A stretch of DNA of 64,000 nucleotides. It comes from Tridacna crocea. Taxonomy: Eukaryota > Mollusca > Bivalvia > Cardiida > Cardiidae. Position numbers and translations under genes: made by a program. Location: assembly GCA_943736015.1 (NCBI GenBank), contig OX031065.1, forward strand, positions 23,202,427 to 23,266,426, read 5' to 3'. Shown here piece after piece: positions 1 through 9,667 of the stretch. A model generated the notes under the pieces. That model saw only the letters and a program-made list of their open reading frames with translations, was not told the origin of the DNA and made no database searches. How positions within the stretch are numbered: the stretch's first letter is position 1; each line of letters opens with the position of its first letter.

Positions 1-25
1 GAGAAAGCTTTTGAAAATAATCTGA

Positions 26-66
26 GAAAAGGAGACAATGCAGGTTACCAGCATTTTCTCCTTTTC
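26..66. repeat. 41-bp near-perfect palindrome (cruciform candidate)
   Basis: The arm GAAAAGGAGA at 26-35 pairs with TCTCCTTTTC at 57-66, AATGC (37-41) pairs with GCATT (51-55), and GGT pairs with ACC around the central T at 46. Only two mismatched positions per arm (36/56 and 42/50) break an 18-bp complementary stem. I see it intact in the units I checked, always at unit base 26 to 66. It could extrude as a cruciform or form a hairpin in RNA; no function is shown. Confidence 0.9.
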
Positions 67-171
67 CCACAATGTTTTCTACCCTATCGAAGAAAAAATG
101 GATTATTGCTTATTCTTACGTCTTATTGTATCTTTATGGCCTATTTTCAAATTCTTCAAACTAGAACAAGA

Positions 172-182
172 TTTTTTTTTTT
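172..182. repeat. T-run
   Basis: Eleven T after CAAGA in most units. In units 6, 8, 10, 14 and 20 the preceding A is also T, giving CAAG followed by 12 T, which is a useful subfamily marker. Confidence 0.9.
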
Positions 183-198
183 AACTGGAAAAAGTTTC

Positions 199-329
199 CG
201 CAACAGCAACCCGTTGCTTCTGAATTCTATGTTTTTGCGCAGCAGTTAAACCTAACATTGACTTTTGACTCGCAAGGTCACCAAAATTGACCCTGGTAAG
301 AAAACAGGGAAACATTCGGTTTACCTTTC
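199..329 (+). repeat. Internal subrepeat R1 (degenerate)
   Basis: It aligns with R2 through GCAACAG (200 versus 340), GTTGCTTCTGAA versus GTTGCCTCCGAA, and TTTTGCGCAGCAGTTAAAC versus TTTTATGCGCAGCACGTAAC. It lacks about 16 bp between these anchors. It is the most worn of the six copies and its left limit is approximate. Confidence 0.65.
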
Positions 330-485
330 TTTGATTTGTGCAACAGGTAGCAGTTGCCTCCGAAAGTGTCCGAGTTGATTTTACAATTTTATGCGCAGCA
401 CGTAACCATCACGTATGGGGGACATAGTCATCGTAACCAAATCAATGGCCCTAGTGAGAGAAAACGAAAAAGAAAAATCCCTATG
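330..485 (+). repeat. Internal subrepeat R2
   Basis: It starts TTTGATTTGTGCAACAGG and carries GCGCAGCACGTAACC, then CACGTATGGGGGACATAGTC, matching R5 CACGTATGAAACGGTAGTC. It ends in GAGAGAAAACGAAAAAG. It is 156 bp to the start of the next copy. Confidence 0.75.
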
Positions 486-668
486 ATTGACTTGAATGAC
501 AGACCTGTCGTCTGCTACAAAATGTTCCATAAGTCCATGTTTCATGTTTTCGCGGACGCGTAAATGGAACCTATGAGACGGTAGTCAACGTAAATGGTTT
601 GTTGCCATGGTATAAAGACAACGGAGGGGAAAAAAAAAAAAAAAATGTCGGAAATTTTGTTCCCTACA
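486..668 (+). repeat. Internal subrepeat R3
   Basis: It starts with ATTGACTTGAATGACAG and contains CTGTCGTCTGC, TTTTCGCGGACGCGTAAATGG, CCTATGAGACGGTAGTCAACG and GGTATAAAGACAACGGAGGGG before the long A-run. It is closest to R4, with which it shares TGTCGTCTGC and the TATAAAGA sequence. Confidence 0.8.
630..645. repeat. Variable A-run within R3
   Basis: Sixteen A here; 15 to 20 A in other units, preceded by three, four or five G. In T4 units it is split by a G (7 A, G, 9 A). It accounts for most small differences in unit length. Confidence 0.95.
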
Positions 669-844
669 TTTGACTTAAGAAACATGTGTCGTCTGCCACG
701 AAATGTTCCCTGAGTCGATTTTTCATGTTTTTCGCGGATACGTAAGTGGCACCTATGAGAGACGGTAGTCTACGTAAATGGGTATGTCGTCACGGTATAA
801 AGAGATTGGAGAGAAAAAATATATTAGAAATTTAGTTCTCTTTG
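669..844 (+). repeat. Internal subrepeat R4
   Basis: It starts with TTTGACTTAAGAAAC and continues with TGTCGTCTGCCACGAAATG, TTTTTCGCGGATACGTAAG, GAGAGACGGTAGTCTACG and GGTATAAAGAGATTGG, in the same order as R3. It ends with a short A-run and TTCTCTTTG. Confidence 0.8.
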
Positions 845-1020
845 TTTGACTTATGCAGTTGCTACTGAAAGAGTCTTCAGTCTTTTTTTAGCCACTTGTC
901 ACATTATTTCCTGGTGTTTTCGCATGTGCGTAACTGGCACGTATGAAACGGTAGTCAATGTAACTGGGTTTCCTGTTGCGGTTTGAAGAGATTAGAAGAA
1001 TTACGCTTCAATGCCCTTTG
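845..1020 (+). repeat. Internal subrepeat R5
   Basis: It starts with TTTGACTTATGCAG. It contains CGCATGTGCGTAACTGGCAC, ACGGTAGTCAATGTAACTGG and GGTTTGAAGAGATTAG, aligning with R4 CGCGGATACGTAAGTGGCAC and GGTATAAAGAGATTGG. It lacks 10 bp near its start relative to R6 and R2. Confidence 0.8.
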
Positions 1021-1120
1021 TTTGATTCATGCAATAGGAATCAATTGCTACTGAAAGAGTATTCAGTCTTTTTTTAGCCACTTGTCACATTCATTTCTGG
1101 GTTTTTTGCACTGTACATTG
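1021..1120 (+). repeat. Internal subrepeat R6 (truncated)
   Basis: It starts with TTTGATTCATGCAATAGG. Its bases 1045-1091 match R5 859-905 over 47 bp with one mismatch. Similarity fades after TTTTTTGCACTG, so only the first half of the subrepeat is present. The right limit is approximate. Confidence 0.75.
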
Positions 1121-1329
1121 ATCATTTTGGCTTATTCAATGTGCAGAATTTAATGTGGTCTGAGTCAGAAAATCTAATTAAGGGATAAAGGGGCATCAAG
1201 GGTTTATTTCAAGGGAAGTAACTCTTGCAGGGGAGGCTTGAAAAGACCAAAACAAGGTCTTCTGCCACCCTGTTCTCTTAAATTTTGGCCCTTTTTCAGT
1301 GAAATCTGGCATGTGTGGATGGTGCATGC

Positions 1330-1344
1330 CTGGCAGTTTGCCAA
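1330..1344. promoter_or_regulatory. NFI-type palindrome
   Basis: CTGGCAGTTTGCCAA matches the established nuclear factor I consensus YTGGCA-N3-TGCCAR at every defined base. It appears in every complete unit. Binding is an inference; 15-bp matches can occur by chance. Confidence 0.35.
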
Positions 1345-1426
1345 GGACTGCACAGCAGCCTTCAAAGGAGACTTTAAATCCACTTTTATGCCGTTTTTTG
1401 TTCACTGTTTTCTATTGATATATTAG

Positions 1427-1438
1427 GGCGCCATTTTG
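1427..1438 (-). promoter_or_regulatory. YY1-like site
   Basis: On the minus strand this reads CAAAATGGCGCC, close to the YY1 consensus AANATGGCGGC with one mismatch. It lies about 30 bp from the first CCAAT box, an arrangement seen in TATA-less animal promoters reading leftward. Function is inferred only. Confidence 0.3.
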
Positions 1439-1454
1439 AAGTAATTTTCAAGCT

Positions 1455-1560
1455 CTCTGATTGGCTGATTGGGCCCAGCTTTGAATTTCTCGAAGCCTCT
1501 GATTGGCTGACTGGGCCCAGCTTTGAATTTCTCGAAGCCTCTGATTGGCTGACTGGGCCC
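1455..1560. repeat. 42-bp minisatellite with CCAAT boxes (three-copy form)
   Basis: Two full 42-bp copies starting CTCTGATTGGCTGA at 1455 and 1497, plus a 22-bp partial third at 1539. ATTGG (CCAAT on the minus strand) occurs at 1460, 1468, 1502 and 1544. The context TGATTGGCT fits the NF-Y consensus YSATTGGYY. In every complete unit this block ends 60 bp before the next unit start. Most units have this form. Confidence 0.92.
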
Positions 1561-1619
1561 CATGCTGATTTCCTTATTAACCTTTTACCACACAATGACG
1601 CCTTTTTACACACCCGAAA

Positions 1620-3236
1620 GAGAAAGCTTTTGAAAATAATCTGAGAAAAGGAGACAATGCAGGTTACCAGCATTTTCTCCTTTTCCCACAATGTTTTCTA
1701 CCCTATCGAAGAAAAAATGGATTATTGCTTATTCTTACGTCTTATTGTATCTTTATGGCCTATTTTCAAATTCTTCAAACTAGAACAAGATTTTTTTTTT
1801 TAACTGGAAAAGTTTCCGCAACAGCAACCCGTTGCTTCTGAATTCTATGTTTTTGCGCAGCAGTTAAACCTAACATTGACTTTTGACTCGCAAGGTCACC
1901 AAAATTGACCCTGGTAAGAAAACAGGGAAACATTCGGTTTACCTTTCTTTGATTTGTGCAACAGGTAGCAGTTGCCTCCGAAAGTGTCCGAGTTGATTTT
2001 ACAATTTTATGTGCAGCACGTAACCATCACGTATGGGGGACATAGTCATCGTAACCAAATCAATGGCCCTAGTGAGAGAAAACGAAAAAGAAAAATCCCT
2101 ATGATTGACTTGAATGACAGACCTGTCGTCTGCTACAAAATGTTCCATAAGTCCATGTTTCATGTTTTCGCGGATGCGTAAATGGAACCTATGAGATGGT
2201 AGTCAACGTAAATGGTTTGTTGCCATGGTATAAAGACAACGGAGGGGAAAAAAAAAAAAAAATGTCGGAAATTTTGTTCCCTACATTTGACTTAAGAAAC
2301 ATGTGTCGTCTGCCACGAAATGTTCCCTGAGTCGATTTTTCATGTTTTTCGCGGATACGTAAGTGGCACCTATGAGAGACGGTAGTCTACGTAAATGGGT
2401 ATGTCGTCACGGTATAAAGAGATTGGAGAGAAAAAATATATTAGAAATTTAGTTCTCTTTGTTTGACTTATGCAGTTGCTACTGAAAGAGTCTTCAGTCT
2501 TTTTTTAGCCACTTGTCACATTATTTCCTGGTGTTTTCGCATGTGCGTAACTGGCACGTATGAAACGGTAGTCAATGTAACTGGGTTTCCTGTTGCGGTT
2601 TGAAGAGATTAGAAGAATTACGCTTCAATGCCCTTTGTTTGATTCATGCAATAGGAATCAATTGCTACTGAAAGAGTATTCAGTCTTTTTTTAGCCACTT
2701 GTCACATTCATTTCTGGGTTTTTTGCACTGTACATTGATCATTTTGGCTTATTCAATGTGCAGAATTTAATGTGGTCTGAGTCAGAAAATCTAATTAAGG
2801 GATAAAGGGGCATCAAGGGTTTATTTCAAGGGAAGTAACTCTTGCAGGGGGGGCTTGAAAAGACCAAAACAAGGTCTTCTGCCACCCTGTTCTCTTAAAT
2901 TTTGGCCCTTTTTCAGTGAAATCTGGCATGTGTGGATGGTGCATGCCTGGCAGTTTGCCAAGGACTGCACAGCAGCCTTCAAAGGAGACTTTAAATCCAC
3001 TTTTATGCCGTTTTTTGTTCACTGTTTTCTATTGATATATTAGGGCGCCATTTTGAAGTAATTTTCAAGCTCTCTGATTGGCTGATTGGGCCCAGCTTTG
3101 AATTTCTCGAAGCCTCTGATTGGCTGACTGGGCCCAGCTTTGAATTTCTCGAAGCCTCTGATTAACTGACTGGGCCCCATGCTGATTTCCTTATTAACCT
3201 TTTACCACACAATGACGCCTTTTTACACACCCGAAA
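1620..3236 (+). repeat. Satellite unit 2 (T2)
   Basis: 1617 bp. T2 markers are GGAAAAGTTTCC with one A fewer and GAGATGG (T at 2197). ATGTGCAGC (T at 2012) is shared only with unit 25. Two changes at 3164-3165 turn the last ATTGG of the minisatellite into ATTAA, destroying a CCAAT box seen in the other units. Confidence 0.97.
3072..3177. repeat. 42-bp minisatellite with one CCAAT box destroyed
   Basis: Three-copy form in unit 2, but the last copy reads CTCTGATTAACTGAC, so ATTGG is lost. The change also puts a stop into the minus-strand frame that is open through the minisatellite in most other units. Confidence 0.9.
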
Positions 3237-4853
3237 GAGAAAGCTTTTGAAAATAATCTGAGAAAAGGAGACAATGCAGGTTACCAGCATTTTCTCCTTT
3301 TCCCACAATGTTTTCTACCCTATCGAAGAAAAAATGGATTATTGCTTATTCTTACGTCTTATTGTATCTTTATGGCCTATTTTCAAATTCTTCAAACTAG
3401 AACAAGATTTTTTTTTTTAACTGGAAAAGTTTCCGCAACAGCAACCCGTTGCTTCTGAATTCTATGTTTTTGCGCAGCAGTTAAACCTAACATTGACTTT
3501 TGACTCGCAAGGTCACCAAAATTGACCCTGGTAAGAAAACAGGGAAACATTCGGTTTACCTTTCTTTGATTTGTGCAACAGGTAGCAGTTGCCTCCGAAA
3601 GTGTCCGAGTTGATTTTACAATTTTATGCGCAGCACGTAACCATCACGTATGGGGGACATAGTCATCGTAACCAAATCAATGGCCCTAGTGAGAGAAAAC
3701 GAAAAAGAAAAATCCCTATGATTGACTTGAATGACAGACCTGTCGTCTGCTACAAAATGTTCCATAAGTCCATGTTTCATGTTTTCGCGGATGCGTAAAT
3801 GGAACCTATGAGATGGTAGTCAACGTAAATGGTTTGTTGCCATGGTATAAAGACAACGGAGGGGAAAAAAAAAAAAAAATGTCGGAAATTTTGTTCCCTA
3901 CATTTGACTTAAGAAACATGTGTCGTCTGCCACGAAATGTTCCCTGAGTCGATTTTTCATGTTTTTCGCGGATACGTAAGTGGCACCTATGAGAGACGGT
4001 AGTCTACGTAAATGGGTATGTCGTCACGGTATAAAGAGATTGGAGAGAAAAAATATATTAGAAATTTAGTTCTCTTTGTTTGACTTATGCAGTTGCTACT
4101 GAAAGAGTCTTCAGTCTTTTTTTAGCCACTTGTCACATTATTTCCTGGTGTTTTCGCATGTGCGTAACTGGCACGTATGAAACGGTAGTCAATGTAACTG
4201 GGTTTCCTGTTGCGGTTTGAAGAGATTAGAAGAATTACGCTTCAATGCCCTTTGTTTGATTCATGCAATAGGAATCAATTGCTACTGAAAGAGTATTCAG
4301 TCTTTTTTTAGCCACTTGTCACATTCATTTCTGGGTTTTTTGCACTGTACATTGATCATTTTGGCTTATTCAATGTGCAGAATTTAATGTGGTCTGAGTC
4401 AGAAAATCTAATTAAGGGATAAAGGGGCATCAAGGGTTTATTTCAAGGGAAGTAACTCTTGCAGGGGGGGCTTGAAAAGACCAAAACAAGGTCTTCTGCC
4501 ACCCTGTTCTCTTAAATTTTGGCCCTTTTTCAGTGAAATCTGGCATGTGTGGATGGTGCATGCCTGGCAGTTTGCCAAGGACTGCACAGCAGCCTTCAAA
4601 GGAGACTTTAAATCCACTTTTATGCCGTTTTTTGTTCACTGTTTTCTATTGATATATTAGGGCGCCATTTTGAAGTAATTTTCAAGCTCTCTGATTGGCT
4701 GATTGGGCCCAGCTTTGAATTTCTCGAAGCCTCTGATTGGCTGACTGGGCCCAGCTTTGAATTTCTCGAAGCCTCTGATTGGCTGACTGGGCCCCATGCT
4801 GATTTCCTTATTAACCTTTTACCACACCATGACGCCTTTTTACACACCCGAAA
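3237..4853 (+). repeat. Satellite unit 3 (T2)
   Basis: 1617 bp. It has the short A-run and GAGATGG (T at 3814), as in unit 26. A private A-to-C change at 4828 lies in the tail (ACCACACCATG). Confidence 0.97.
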
Positions 4854-6430
4854 GAGAAAGCTTTTGAAAATAATCTGAGAAAAGGAGACAATGCAGGTTA
4901 CCAGCATTTTCTCCTTTTCCCACAATGTTTTCTACCCTATCGAAGAAAAAATGGATTATTGCTTATTCTTACGTCTTATTGTATCTTTATGGCCTATTTT
5001 CAAATTCTTCAAACTAGAACAAGATTTTTTTTTTTAACTGGAAAAAGTTTCCGCAACAAAACCCGTTGCTTCTGAATTCTATGTTTTTGCGCAGCAGTTA
5101 AACCTAACATTGACTTTTGACTCGCAAGGTCACCAAAATTGACCCTGGTAAGAAAACAGGGAAACATTCGGTTTACCTTTCTTTGATTTGTGCAACAGGT
5201 AGCAGTTGCCTCCGAAAGTGTCCGAGTTGATTTTACAATTTTATGCGCAGCACGTAACCATCACGTATGGGGGACATAGTCATCGTAACCAAATCAATGG
5301 CCCTAGTGAGAGAAAACGAAAAAGAAAAATCCCTATGATTGACTTGAATGACAGACCTGTCGTCTGCTACAAAATGTTCCATAAGTCCATGTTTCATGTT
5401 TTCGCGGATGCGTAAATGGAACCTATGAGACGGTAGTCAACGTAAATGGTTTGTTGCCATGGTATAAAGACAACGGAGGGGGAAAAAAAAAAAAAAAATG
5501 TCGGAAATTTTGTTCCCTACATTTGACTTAAGAAACATGTGTCGTCTGCCACGAAATGTTCCCTGAGTCGATTTTTCATGTTTTTCGCGGATACGTAAGT
5601 GGCACCTATGAGAGACGGTAGTCTACGTAAATGGGTATGTCGTCACGGTATAAAGAGATTGGAGAGAAAAAATATATTAGAAATTTAGTTCTCTTTGTTT
5701 GACTTATGCAGTTGCTACTGAAAGAGTCTTCAGTCTTTTTTTAGCCACTTGTCACATTATTTCCTGGTGTTTTCGCATGTGCGTAACTGGCACGTATGAA
5801 ACGGTAGTCAATGTAACTGGGTTTCCTGTTGCGGTTTGAAGAGATTAGAAGAATTACGCTTCAATGCCCTTTGTTTGATTCATGCAATAGGAATCAATTG
5901 CTACTGAAAGAGTATTCAGTCTTTTTTTAGCCACTTGTCACATTCATTTCTGGGTTTTTTGCACTGTACATTGATCATTTTGGCTTATTCAATGTGCAGA
6001 ATTTAATGTGGTCTGAGTCAGAAAATCTAATTAAGGGATAAAGGGGCATCAAGGGTTTATTTCAAGGGAAGTAACTCTTGCAGGGGGGGCTTGAAAAGAC
6101 CAAAACAAGGTCTTCTGCCACCCTGTTCTCTTAAATTTTGGCCCTTTTTCAGTGAAATCTGGCATGTGTGGATGGTGCATGCCTGGCAGTTTGCCAAGGA
6201 CTGCACAGCAGCCTTCAAAGGAGACTTTAAATCCACTTTTATGCCGTTTTTTGTTCACTGTTTTCTATTGATATATTAGGGCGCCATTTTGAAGTAATTT
6301 TCAAGCTCTCTGATTGGCTGATTGGGCCCAGCTTTGAATTTCTCGAAGCCTCTGATTGGCTGACTGGGCCCCATGCTGATTTCCTTATTAACCTTTTACC
6401 ACACAATGACGCCTTTTTACACACCCGAAA
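4854..6430 (+). repeat. Satellite unit 4 (T3, two-copy minisatellite)
   Basis: 1577 bp because one 42-bp minisatellite copy is missing. It has a five-G run before the A-run and the compressed CGCAACAAAACCCG near 5053, both shared with unit 27. Confidence 0.97.
6308..6371. repeat. 42-bp minisatellite, two-copy form
   Basis: One full and one partial copy. The same short form occurs at 19214-19277, 25641-25704, 27219-27282, 35265-35328, 36843-36906 and 43266-43329, giving 7 short arrays among 39 complete units. These fall in two different subfamilies (T3 and T7), so the loss may have happened more than once. Confidence 0.92.
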
Positions 6431-8048
6431 GAGAAAGCTTTTGAAAATAATCTGAGAAAAGGAGACAATGCAGGTTACCAGCATTTTCTCCTTTTCCCAC
6501 AATGTTTTCTACCCTATCGAAGAAAAAATGGATTATTGCTTATTCTTACGTCTTATTGTATCTTTATGGCCTATTTTCAAATTCTTCAAACTAGAACAAG
6601 ATTTTTTTTTTTAACTGGAAAAAGTTTCCGCAACAGCAACCCGTTGCTTCTGAATTCTATGTTTTTGCGCAGCAGTTAAACCTAACATTGACTTTTGACT
6701 CGCAAGGTCACCAAAATTGACCCTGGTAAGAAAACAGGGAAACATTCGGTTTACCTTTCTTTGATTTGTGCAACAGGTAGCAGTTGCCTCCGAAAGTGTC
6801 CGAGTTGATTTTACAATTTTATGCGCAGCACGTAACCATCACGTATGGGGGACATAGTCATCGTAACCAAATCAATGGCCCTAGTGAGAGAAAACGAAAA
6901 AGAAAAATCCCTATGATTGACTTGAATGACAGACCTGTCGTCTGCTACAAAATGTTCCATAAGTCCATGTTTCATGTTTTCGCGGACGCGTAAATGGAAC
7001 CTATGAGACGGTAGTCAACGTAAATGGTTTGTTGCCATGGTATAAAGACAACGGAGGGGAAAAAAAAAAAAAAATGTCGGAAATTTTGTTCCCTACATTT
7101 GACTTAAGAAACATGTGTCGTCTGCCACGAAATGTTCCCTGAGTCGATTTTTCATGTTTTTCGCGGATACGTAAGTGGCACCTATGAGAGACGGTAGTCT
7201 ACGTAAATGGGTATGTCGTCACGGTATAAAGAGATTGGAGAGAAAAAATATATTAGAAATTTAGTTCTCTTTGTTTGACTTATGCAGTTGCTACTGAAAG
7301 AGTCTTCAGTCTTTTTTTAGCCACTTGTCACATTATTTCCTGGTGTTTTCGCATGTGCGTAACTGGCACGTATGAAACGGTAGTCAATGTAACTGGGTTT
7401 CCTGTTGCGGTTTGAAGAGATTAGAAGAATTACGCTTCAATGCCCTTTGTTTGATTCATGCAATAGGAATCAATTGCTACTGAAAGAGTATTCAGTCTTT
7501 TTTTAGCCACTTGTCACATTCATTTCTGGGTTTTTTGCACTGTACATTGATCATTTTGGCTTATTCAATGTGCAGAATTTAATGTGGTCTGAGTCAGAAA
7601 ATCTAATTAAGGGATAAAGGGGCATCAAGGGTTTATTTCAAGGGAAGTAACTCTTGCAGGGGGGGCTTGAAAAGACCAAAACAAGGTCTTCTGCCACCCT
7701 GTTCTCTTAAATTTTGGCCCTTTTTCAGTGAAATCTGGCATGTGTGGATGGTGCATGCCTGGCAGTTTGCCAAGGACTGCACAGCAGCCTTCAAAGGAGA
7801 CTTTAAATCCACTTTTATGCCGTTTTTTGTTCACTGTTTTCTATTGATATATTAGGGCGCCATTTTGAAGTAATTTTCAAGCTCTCTGATTGGCTGATTG
7901 GGCCCAGCTTTGAATTTCTCGAAGCCTCTGATTGGCTGACTGGGCCCAGCTTTGAATTTCTCGAAGCCTCTGATTGGCTGACTGGGCCCCATGCTGATTT
8001 CCTTATTAACCTTTTACCACACAATGACGCCTTTTTACACACCCGAAA
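6431..8048 (+). repeat. Satellite unit 5 (T1)
   Basis: 1618 bp. It carries GACGCG (C at 6987) and a 15-base A-run, with an uninterrupted seven-G run. Otherwise it is close to the common sequence. Confidence 0.97.
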
Positions 8049-9667
8049 GAGAAAGCTTTTGAAAATAATCTGAGAAAAGGAGACAATGCAGGTTACCAGC
8101 ATTTTCTCCTTTTCCCACAATGTTTTCTACCCTATCGAAGAAAAAATGGATTATTGCTTATTCTTACGTCTTATTGTATCTTTATGGCCTATTTTCAAAT
8201 TCTTCAAACTAGAACAAGTTTTTTTTTTTTAACTGGAAAAAGTTTCCGCAACAGCAACCCGTTGCTTCTGAATTGTATGTTTTTGCGCAGCAGTTAAACC
8301 TAACATTGACCTTTGACTTGCAAGGTCACCAAAATTGACCCTGGTAAGAAAACAGGGAAACATTCGGTTTACCTTTCTTTGATTTGTGCAACAGGTAGCA
8401 GTTGCCTCCGAAAGTGTCCGAGTTGATTTTACAATTTTATGCGCAGCACGTAGCCATCACGTATAGGGGACATAGTCATCGTAACCAAATCAATGGCCCT
8501 AGTGAGAGAAAACGAAAAAGAAAAATCCCTATGATTGACTTGAATGACAGACCTGTCGTCTGCTACAAAATGTTCCATAAGTCCATGTTTCATGTTTTCG
8601 CGGATGCGTAAATGGAACCTATGAGATGGTAGTCAACGTAAATGGTTTGTTGCCATGGTATAAAGACAACGGAGGGGAAAAAAAAAAAAAAAATGTCGGA
8701 AATTTTGTTCCCTACATTTGACTTAAGAAACATGTGTCGTCTGCCACGAAATGTTCCCTGAGTCGATTTTTCATGTTTTTCGCGGATACGTAAGTGGCAC
8801 CTATGAGAGACGGTAGTCTACGTAAATGGGTATGTCGTCACGGTATAAAGAGATTGGAGAGAAAAAATATATTAGAAATTTAGTTCTCTTTGTTTGACTT
8901 ATGCAGTTGCTACTGAAAGAGTCTTCAGTCTTTTTTTAGCCACTTGTCACATTATTTCCTGGTGTTTTCGCATGTGCGTAACTGGCACGTATGAAACGGT
9001 AGTCAATGTAACTGGGTTTCCTGTTGCGGTTTGAAGAGATTAGAAGAATTACGCTTCAATGCCCTTTGTTTGATTCATGCAATAGGAATCAATTGCTACT
9101 GAAAGAGTATTCAGTCTTTTTTTAGCCACTTGTCACATTCATTTCTGGGTTTTTTGCACTGTACATTGATCATTTTGGCTTATTCAATGTGCAGAATTTA
9201 ATGTGGTCTGAGTCAGAAAATCTAATTAAGGGATAAAGGGGCATCAAGGGTTTATTTCAAGGGAAGTAACTCTTGCAGGGGGGGCTTGAAAAGACCAAAA
9301 CAAGGTCTTCTGCCACCCTGTTCTCTTAAATTTTGGCCCTTTTTCAGTGAAATCTGGCATGTGTGGATGGTGCATGCCTGGCAGTTTGCCAAGGACTGCA
9401 CAGCAGCCTTCAAAGGAGACTTTAAATCCACTTTTATGCCGTTTTTTGTTCACTGTTTTCTATTGATATATTAGGGCGCCATTTTGAAGTAATTTTCAAG
9501 CTCTCTGATTGGCTGATTGGGCCCAGCTTTGAATTTCTCAAAGCCTCTGATTGGCTGACTGGGCCCAGCTTTGAATTTCTCGAAGCCTCTGATTGGCTGA
9601 CTGGGCCCCATGCTGATTTCCTTATTAACCTTTTACCACACAATGACGCCTTTTTACACACCCGAAA
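8049..9667 (+). repeat. Satellite unit 6 (most divergent single unit)
   Basis: 1619 bp. Variants are CAAGTTTT with a 12-base T-run, GAATTGTATG (8275), GACCTTTGACTTG (8311, 8319), TAGCCATC (8453), GTATAGGGG (8465), GAGATGG (8627) and CTCAAAGCC (9540). Several of these are seen in no other unit here, which makes it the most private copy. Confidence 0.96.

Larger units (their letters stand above)
1121..1454. repeat. Middle segment of unit, no gene; G-run and short inverted repeats
   Basis: About 330 bp without similarity to the subrepeats. It holds AAGGGAAGTAACTC (1213-1226), a G-run that is 6, 7, 8 or GGGGAGG among units (1230-1236), AAGACC paired with GGTCTT around a 7-base loop (1243-1261), an NFI-type palindrome (1330-1344) and GGCGCCATTTTG (1427-1438). 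Short open frames here are broken by the G-run changes. It could be a remnant of an older dispersed element, but I cannot name one. Confidence 0.6.
1..1619 (+). repeat. Satellite unit 1 (T1)
   Basis: 1619 bp with a three-copy minisatellite and a 16-base A-run at 630. It carries the T1 marker GACGCG (C at 557) and an interrupted G-run, GGGGAGG (A at 1234), shared with units 24, 28 and 31. It is used below as the reference for internal features. Confidence 0.97.
1..6430 (+). repeat. Four-unit block T1-T2-T2-T3, left copy
   Basis: Units 1-4 carry, in order, GACGCG with GGGGAGG; short A-run with ATGTGCAGC and GAGATGG; short A-run with GAGATGG; and CAACAAAACCC with five G and a two-copy minisatellite. 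The same ordered set recurs in units 24-27. Confidence 0.88.

Noticed and set aside
26-66. Helitron 3-prime end hairpin
   Set aside because: A hairpin is present, but no CTRR terminus follows at the expected distance and no Rep/helicase coding sequence exists in the window.
264-293. Nuclear-receptor element AAGGTCACC ... TTGACCC
   Set aside because: The two half-sites are inverted with a 7-base gap that is not a usual spacing, and the second half is imperfect.
354-563. 69-codon plus-strand frame repeated in most units
   Set aside because: It begins at TTG, not ATG, lies inside subrepeats R2-R3, has no recognisable domain, and is altered by the 7-bp deletion in units 11, 15 and 21 and by the one-base loss in units 12, 16 and 22. 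Its persistence follows from near-identical DNA.
611-622. TATAAAGA as a TATA box
   Set aside because: It occurs in R3 and R4 as part of the subrepeat and is degenerate in R5 (TTTGAAGA). With no start site or coding region near it, a promoter call is not justified.
1196-1405. 69-codon minus-strand frame and the overlapping 62-codon plus-strand frame at 1238-1426
   Set aside because: They start at GTG and TTG. The minus-strand end changes whenever the G-run is six (units 7, 9, 13, 19) or eight (unit 37) bases. Both strands are open over the same bases because stops happen to be rare; no family is recognised.
1386-1691. 101-codon minus-strand frame as a gene
   Set aside because: The listed start is TTG, though an ATG follows at codon 7. 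It contains half of the palindrome and the minisatellite, is stopped in unit 2 and frameshifted in unit 25, and varies between 87 and 101 codons.
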